Assembly (NCBI GenBank): GCA_963811905.1
Contig: CAWETK010000010.1
Span: forward strand, 107,420 to 171,419
Length of the DNA stretch: 64,000 bases
Direction of reading: 5' to 3'
Origin: DATFVA01 sp963811905
GTDB lineage: Bacteria > Bacteroidota > Ignavibacteria > Ignavibacteriales > Ignavibacteriaceae
Part shown: in pieces, positions 60,508 through 64,000 of the stretch
Numbering within the stretch: the first letter of the stretch is position 1
How the letters are laid out: every line of letters starts with the position of its first letter
Position numbers and translations under genes: made by a program
The notes under the pieces: model-generated
Database searches by the model: none
The model's input: only the letters and a program-made list of their open reading frames with translations
What the model was told of the DNA's origin: nothing

Positions 60508-61002
60508 GGGGCAAAATTAAGAAAAATTGCAAACCTGTACAATCCTTTATCTGACCCTTTCCATTAAATTTTTGTTATAATGGAACACCTAAGTGAGGTC
60601 AACTGGACTTTCTGGATATCCAGGCTTGATCTCAGCGGTAGATTCACATCCATCGAGTCCGAATGAAGATGAATTTGATTTGAAATAATTATGAGCAGGT
60701 GTGAATGTTCCGTTGCGTCGGCAGATAAGCTCCGGGTCGCAGCCGATGGTGAAAGACATAGTAACTCCTGATTAGTTGTTAGTATATCTTTCTTAAACCA
60801 AAAGAGAAATATCTTTCAGTCAAAAATCATTAGCCTTAGTCTGCTGTTTTTTATAATTTAAGATGTAATTCTGAAAATCATTGCGTAACGTGTATAAGGT
60901 TTGTTGCTTGTAGATAATTACACTCCCTACATATTTCGTTTTTTTTGGGGGTGCCGATACGTTTAACGAAATAAATTATTTCCTAATCACCTGTTGAACG
61001 AA
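60508..61002. other. Accessory region between tRNA-Lys and hsdM
   Basis: Apart from the amidoligase-like ORF at 60589-60759 (minus strand) it holds no gene. GTAACGTGTATAAGG near 60886 resembles the lead of the REP-like elements (GTAACGTATAGCGG). The hsdM promoter should lie at its right end. Confidence 0.5.
60589..60759 (-). CDS. Fragment resembling a phage-type amidoligase (COOH-NH2 ligase), N-terminal
   Basis: 56 residues, too short to be complete. AGGAG lies six bases before the ATG at 60759, a strong start. The sequence holds the two family-like motifs GCDPELICRRNGTFTPAHNYF and GLDGCESTAEIKPGYPESP, which recall the G-x-D-P-E-x-x-x and G-x-D-G-x-x-x-x-A-E-x-R-P patterns of phage phiEco32-type ligases. 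It ends at TAG, where longer proteins continue; nothing further downstream matches. Likely a phage or plasmid remnant, possibly still translated. The family call is by eye. Confidence 0.5.
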   Translation of the reverse strand: MSFTIGCDPELICRRNGTFTPAHNYFKSNSSSFGLDGCESTAEIKPGYPESPVDLT

Positions 61003-62358
61003 ATGGCCAAAAAAAATAAACCCACTCAGGAAGAACCACTAGAAAAGAAACTCTGGAAAACTGCTGATAAACTACGCAAGAATATGGATGCGGCTGAGTA
61101 TAAGCACGTTGTACTCGGACTAATATTTCTGAAATACATTTCTGATGCTTTTGAAGAACAATATGAAAAACTTGTCGCACAAAAAAGTGAGGGTGCTGAT
61201 CCGGAAGACAAGAATGAATATACAGCAGAAAAAGTGTTTTATGTCCCGCCCCTTTCAAGATGGAAATGGATACAGGGAAGAGCTGCATTACCAACAATCG
61301 GTAAAGATGTTGATGATGCCATGGATGCCATCGAAAAGGATAATCCAAAATCTTTAAGAGGCGTACTCCCCAAAGTATATGCACAGGAAAAACTTGATAA
61401 GGCCACTGTGGGCGGTTTAATCAACTTAATAAGTACAGCTGTACTCGGCACTAAAGAAGCACAAAGCAAAGATGTTCTTGGTCGTGTGTTTGAATATTTT
61501 CTTGGTGAGTTCGCTCTTGCTGAAGGTAAGAAGGGCGGACAGTTCTATACTCCTTCCAGTGTTGTAAGATTATTAGTTGAGATGCTTGAGCCATATGAGG
61601 GAAGAGTATTTGATCCTTGCTGCGGCAGCGGCGGTATGTTTGTGCAAAGCGAAAAGTTTATCAAATCCCACAGCGATCACTACAAAACTAAAAATGGTAA
61701 AGGATTAAATCTTAATCCCTTAGATCGTATTTCTATTTACGGACAGGAAAGCAACCAGACTACCTGGCGTTTGTGTAAAATGAATCTTGCAATACGCGGT
61801 ATTGACAGCAGTAATGTTAAATGGAATAATGAAGGCAGTTTCTTAAACAATGCGCATAAGGACCTCAGGGCAGATTATGTTTTAGCAAATCCTCCTTTTA
61901 ATGACAGCGATTGGAGTGGTGAGCTTTTACAAAATGATGCACGATGGAGTGTGCTGGGTGAAAAAATAATTCCCCCTGCCGGCAATGCGAACTATGCCTG
62001 GATAATGCACTTCCTTTATCATCTTGCATCAACAGGACAAGCGGGATTTGTTTTATCCAAAGGTTCACTGACAACACAAACAAATAATGAAGGTGAAATA
62101 AGAAAAACACTTATTCAAAAGGGTTTGGTTGACTGCATTGTAAATCTCCCCACAAAACTATTTTTGAATACACAGATACCCGCATGCTTATGGTTTCTAT
62201 CCCGCGATAAAATGAATGGCGGATTCAGAGACAGACATAATGAAATACTTTTTATTGATGCGCGTAATCTTGGTTTCTTGGTTAACAGGCGTAACCGTGA
62301 TCTTAGTCCGGATGATATAAGTAAAATTGCTAAGTACTTATCACACCTGGAGAAGTAA
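61003..62358 (+). CDS. hsdM: Type I restriction-modification methyltransferase subunit (frameshifted 3' end)
   Basis: N6-adenine methyltransferase of a type I system. 451 residues from the ATG at 61003. N-terminal HsdM_N helices (EKKLWKTADKLRKNMDAAEYKHVVLGLIFLKYISDAFEE), then GRVFEYFLGEFALAEGKKGGQFYTPSSVVRLLVEML, motif I FDPCCGSGGMFVQSE, motif IV DYVLANPPFNDSDW (N-P-P-F). The frame stops at SHLEK, while the expected C-terminus (TYHTWRSKEGEYEDIAGF) begins in the next frame at 62336. One surplus base near 62329-62335 explains this. No HsdR seen yet. Confidence 0.95.
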   Translation: MAKKNKPTQEEPLEKKLWKTADKLRKNMDAAEYKHVVLGLIFLKYISDAFEEQYEKLVAQKSEGADPEDKNEYTAEKVFYVPPLSRWKWIQGRAALPTIGKDVDDAMDAIEKDNPKSLRGVLPKVYAQEKLDKATVGGLINLISTAVLGTKEAQSKDVLGRVFEYFLGEFALAEGKKGGQFYTPSSVVRLLVEMLEPYEGRVFDPCCGSGGMFVQSEKFIKSHSDHYKTKNGKGLNLNPLDRISIYGQESNQTTWRLCKMNLAIRGIDSSNVKWNNEGSFLNNAHKDLRADYVLANPPFNDSDWSGELLQNDARWSVLGEKIIPPAGNANYAWIMHFLYHLASTGQAGFVLSKGSLTTQTNNEGEIRKTLIQKGLVDCIVNLPTKLFLNTQIPACLWFLSRDKMNGGFRDRHNEILFIDARNLGFLVNRRNRDLSPDDISKIAKYLSHLEK

Positions 62359-62593
62359 AGAAGGCGAGTATGAAGACATTGCAGGTTTCTGTAAGAGTGA
62401 AACCTTAGAAAGAGTGAAAGAACTTAATTATGTTTTAACTCCGGGCAGATATGTTGGTTTACCAGATGATGAAGATGATTTTAATTTTGTTGAAAGATTT
62501 ACTTCACTTAAGGCTGAGTTAGAAAAACAATTAGCTGAAGAAGATGATCTTAATAAAAAGATTTTAGAAAATCTGAATAAAATTAAGGTTTAA
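62327..62593 (+). CDS. hsdM: hsdM C-terminal part in the +1 frame
   Basis: From about 62336 the frame reads TYHTWRSKEGEYEDIAGFCKS, then NYVLTPGRYVGLPDDEDD and a helical tail (KAELEKQLAEEDDLNKKILENLNKIKV). This is the normal end of HsdM, including the L-T-P-G-R-Y-V-G motif. The first codons of the ORF (62327-62335) are only a shadow of the upstream frame. It overlaps the start of dinD at 62593 by one base, so the locus still has the layout of an intact operon. Confidence 0.85.
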   Translation: MLSTYHTWRSKEGEYEDIAGFCKSETLERVKELNYVLTPGRYVGLPDDEDDFNFVERFTSLKAELEKQLAEEDDLNKKILENLNKIKV

Positions 62594-63450
62594 TGATGAA
62601 AAAAGAATTGATAGCAGAATTATTTAACAAGTTTGAAAGTGCCTGTTACATTTATAAAAATGTTGAATGCTGGAGTGCAAGAGAGTTGCAGGAAATTCTA
62701 AATTACTCCAAATGGGAAAATTTTCTTAATGTAATTGAAAAATCTAAGAATGCTTGTTTGAATGCTGGTGAAGCTGTTCCCGACCATTTTGCTGATATCA
62801 GGAAAATGGTAGATCTTGGCAGCGGTGCAAAGAGAGAAATTGAAGATATCGCACTTACAAGATACGCCTGCTACCTGATTGCACAAAATGGTGATCCTGC
62901 AAAAAATGAAGTTGCATTTGCTCAGACTTATTTTGCAGTACAAACACGTAAGCAGGAAATTATTGAAAGACGTTTGCTTGATGTTGCACGTGTTTCTGCT
63001 CGTGTAAAGCTATCAAAAACTGAAAAAAAACTTTCAGGTATTATATATGAAAGGGGGGTTGATGAACAGGGTTTTGCTTTAATCCGTTCTAAAGGTGATG
63101 AAGCGTTGTTTGGAGGATTAACTACACAAATGATGAAACATAAAATGGGCGTGCCTGTTAAAAGACCTCTTGCGGATTTTTTACCGACACTTACAATTAA
63201 AGCAAAAGATTTTGCCACCGAATTAACCAGCCACAATGTTGTAGAAAAAGATTTGAAAGGGAAAGAACAGATTACAACAGAGCACGTTGATAACAATAAA
63301 GCTGTTAGAAAAATATTAAAAGAAAGAGGTGTACAGCCGGAAAATCTTCCTCCCGCAGAAGATGTTAAGAAAGTGCAGCGAAGACTTGATAGTGATGACA
63401 AAAAAGTTTTGAAGGATGTTAAAAAAGTAAAAGGGAAGAAGAAAAAGTAG
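62593..63450 (+). CDS. dinD: DNA-damage-inducible protein D
   Basis: 285 residues, the DinD size. N-terminal Bro-N-like/ BRO-type domain (CWSARELQEILNYSKWENFLNVIEKSKNAC), the family-specific DIALTRYACYLIAQNGDPAKNEVAFAQTYFAVQTRKQE, and GIIYERGVDEQGFALIRSKGDEALFGGLTTQMMKHKMGVP with PLADFLPTLTIKAKDFATELT. In E. coli it belongs to the SOS regulon and inhibits RecA-mediated strand exchange. Here it lies in the type I RM locus between hsdM and hsdS, a frequent passenger position. C-terminal tail is Lys-rich. Confidence 0.93.
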   Translation: MMKKELIAELFNKFESACYIYKNVECWSARELQEILNYSKWENFLNVIEKSKNACLNAGEAVPDHFADIRKMVDLGSGAKREIEDIALTRYACYLIAQNGDPAKNEVAFAQTYFAVQTRKQEIIERRLLDVARVSARVKLSKTEKKLSGIIYERGVDEQGFALIRSKGDEALFGGLTTQMMKHKMGVPVKRPLADFLPTLTIKAKDFATELTSHNVVEKDLKGKEQITTEHVDNNKAVRKILKERGVQPENLPPAEDVKKVQRRLDSDDKKVLKDVKKVKGKKKK

Positions 63451-63452
63451 TA

Positions 63453-63992
63453 ATGTCCGAAAGTAAACTTTATAACACTCTTGAAATCCCCGGTTCATTC
63501 TTAGTTCCCGGGTTTTGCATTTATGTTTTGGAGATTGTTAAAGAAAAACATAAATGGTTTTACATTGGTATGACTGGCGATCCTCATTATCCATCTGCAA
63601 GGTCCGCATATTACCGTCTTGTTGGACATTTGGAACTTAACCAACGCTCTACACAAAACCAGTTAAGAATTGCGAGGAAAGAAAAGATGGGAATAAATAA
63701 TGATAATGATTTTAACGAGGTTACAATTAAAATGCATCATTACCCTATACCGGGCTTTACGAAACTAAATACAAAACTATCTGATAATGAAGCGGTTAAA
63801 CAATTAAAGCAAACGCAGGAGTACAAAGAATATAAAAAGGTACAGCAGCAAGTTTTAGCTTTAGAGAATGCCTTAATTTTTGAATTGAAAGATAAGCTGC
63901 TAAATAAAACTGGTGGAAAGAAGTTTAAGAATGAAGATATTTCTTTTCACGAAATTTATAAAAGCATAATTGAGTTGGTGAATAATGGGTGA
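63453..63992 (+). CDS. GIY-YIG-like nuclease domain protein in the RM locus
   Basis: 179 residues. The start of the domain reads FCIYVLEIVKEKHKWFYIGMTGD, matching the Y-V-(x~10)-Y-I-G-M-T pattern of GIY-YIG nucleases, with SARSAYYRLVGHLE giving the usual Arg and LALENALIFEL a candidate Glu. A Lys-rich helical tail follows. It could be a small endonuclease or a degenerate binding protein. It starts two bases after dinD and overlaps the ATG of hsdS by eight bases, so it is coexpressed with both. Confidence 0.65.
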   Translation: MSESKLYNTLEIPGSFLVPGFCIYVLEIVKEKHKWFYIGMTGDPHYPSARSAYYRLVGHLELNQRSTQNQLRIARKEKMGINNDNDFNEVTIKMHHYPIPGFTKLNTKLSDNEAVKQLKQTQEYKEYKKVQQQVLALENALIFELKDKLLNKTGGKKFKNEDISFHEIYKSIIELVNNG

Positions 63993-64000
63993 GTGGAAAC
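63985..64000 (+). CDS. hsdS: Start of type I RM specificity subunit (runs off window)
   Basis: Five codons, MGEWK, are visible before the window ends. This opening is very common in HsdS proteins, and the position after hsdM and accessory genes fits. It overlaps the previous stop by eight bases. Too little sequence for a firm call. Confidence 0.5.

Noticed and set aside
1..64000. CRISPR array
   Set aside because: No regular direct repeats with unique spacers were found; the repeats seen are dispersed palindromic elements and simple-sequence tracts.

Overview
The window looks like a chromosomal segment of a free-living Ignavibacteria-type bacterium (Chlorobi/Bacteroidota side of the tree), possibly from a metagenome. 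The evidence is several large secreted proteins ending in the N-Y/F-P-N-P-F-N-P type IX secretion (T9SS) sorting domain, an outer-membrane PorV/PorQ-like protein beside a TonB-dependent receptor, an archaeal-style TrmB regulator, Shine-Dalgarno sequences of the GGAGG type, and AT-rich DNA. The taxon is inferred from these families only; no 16S or marker set is present.

Layout. 1-8.9 kb: 5' part of valS, a class-B-like acid phosphatase, an esterase, a DUF1015-serC pair, small lipoproteins, a secreted metallophosphoesterase and a thioredoxin-fold protein. 8.9-13.7 kb: a structured repeat, the proline-catabolism dehydrogenase pruA, and a two-component system whose two genes are each preceded by a GGAGAG-stem terminator. 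13.9-16.7 kb: a 940-residue T9SS-exported beta-propeller protein. 16.9-21.3 kb: a non-homologous end-joining operon (ku, two unknown membrane proteins, then LigD split into a phosphoesterase ORF and a ligase-polymerase ORF that meet at an A9 tract with a perfect -1 slippery heptamer). 21.3-26.9 kb: a DPP-IV-type peptidase, a MATE-like transporter and an SGNH-hydrolase/TPR gene that appears broken by a frameshift.

27-35.4 kb (minus strand) is one probable operon for outer-membrane uptake and surface display: DUF4397 lipoprotein, TonB-dependent receptor, very large T9SS-type protein, PorV-like protein. 36-43 kb (minus) is a second secreted cluster rich in redox folds: Omp28-like lipoprotein, Omp28-like T9SS protein, a frameshifted T9SS protein, TlpA and a DUF6029 barrel, next to a TrmB regulator. 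43.8-48.7 kb holds a secreted metalloprotease, a lipoprotein of two tandem galactose-binding domains and a HEAT-repeat protein. 49-60 kb carries TPR paralogues, an orphan response regulator, a FecR-like protein without a sigma factor, two DoxX paralogues, small lipoproteins, thioredoxin and a B12-binding radical SAM enzyme, separated by REP-like structured repeats. 60.4-64 kb is accessory DNA: tRNA-Lys(CTT), a short phage-type amidoligase-like ORF, then a type I restriction-modification locus (hsdM with a frameshift, dinD, a GIY-YIG-like ORF, start of hsdS).

The most notable signals are the LigD slippery junction inside an operon with two unknown membrane proteins, a pair of conserved structured elements bounded by a TGACA-AAA-TGTCA palindrome, REP-like hairpins whose outer stems co-vary between copies, and five genes whose homologous parts lie in two frames (four need skipping one base, one a -1 slip). 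The last pattern means sequence error must be excluded before biological explanations are accepted for any of them.
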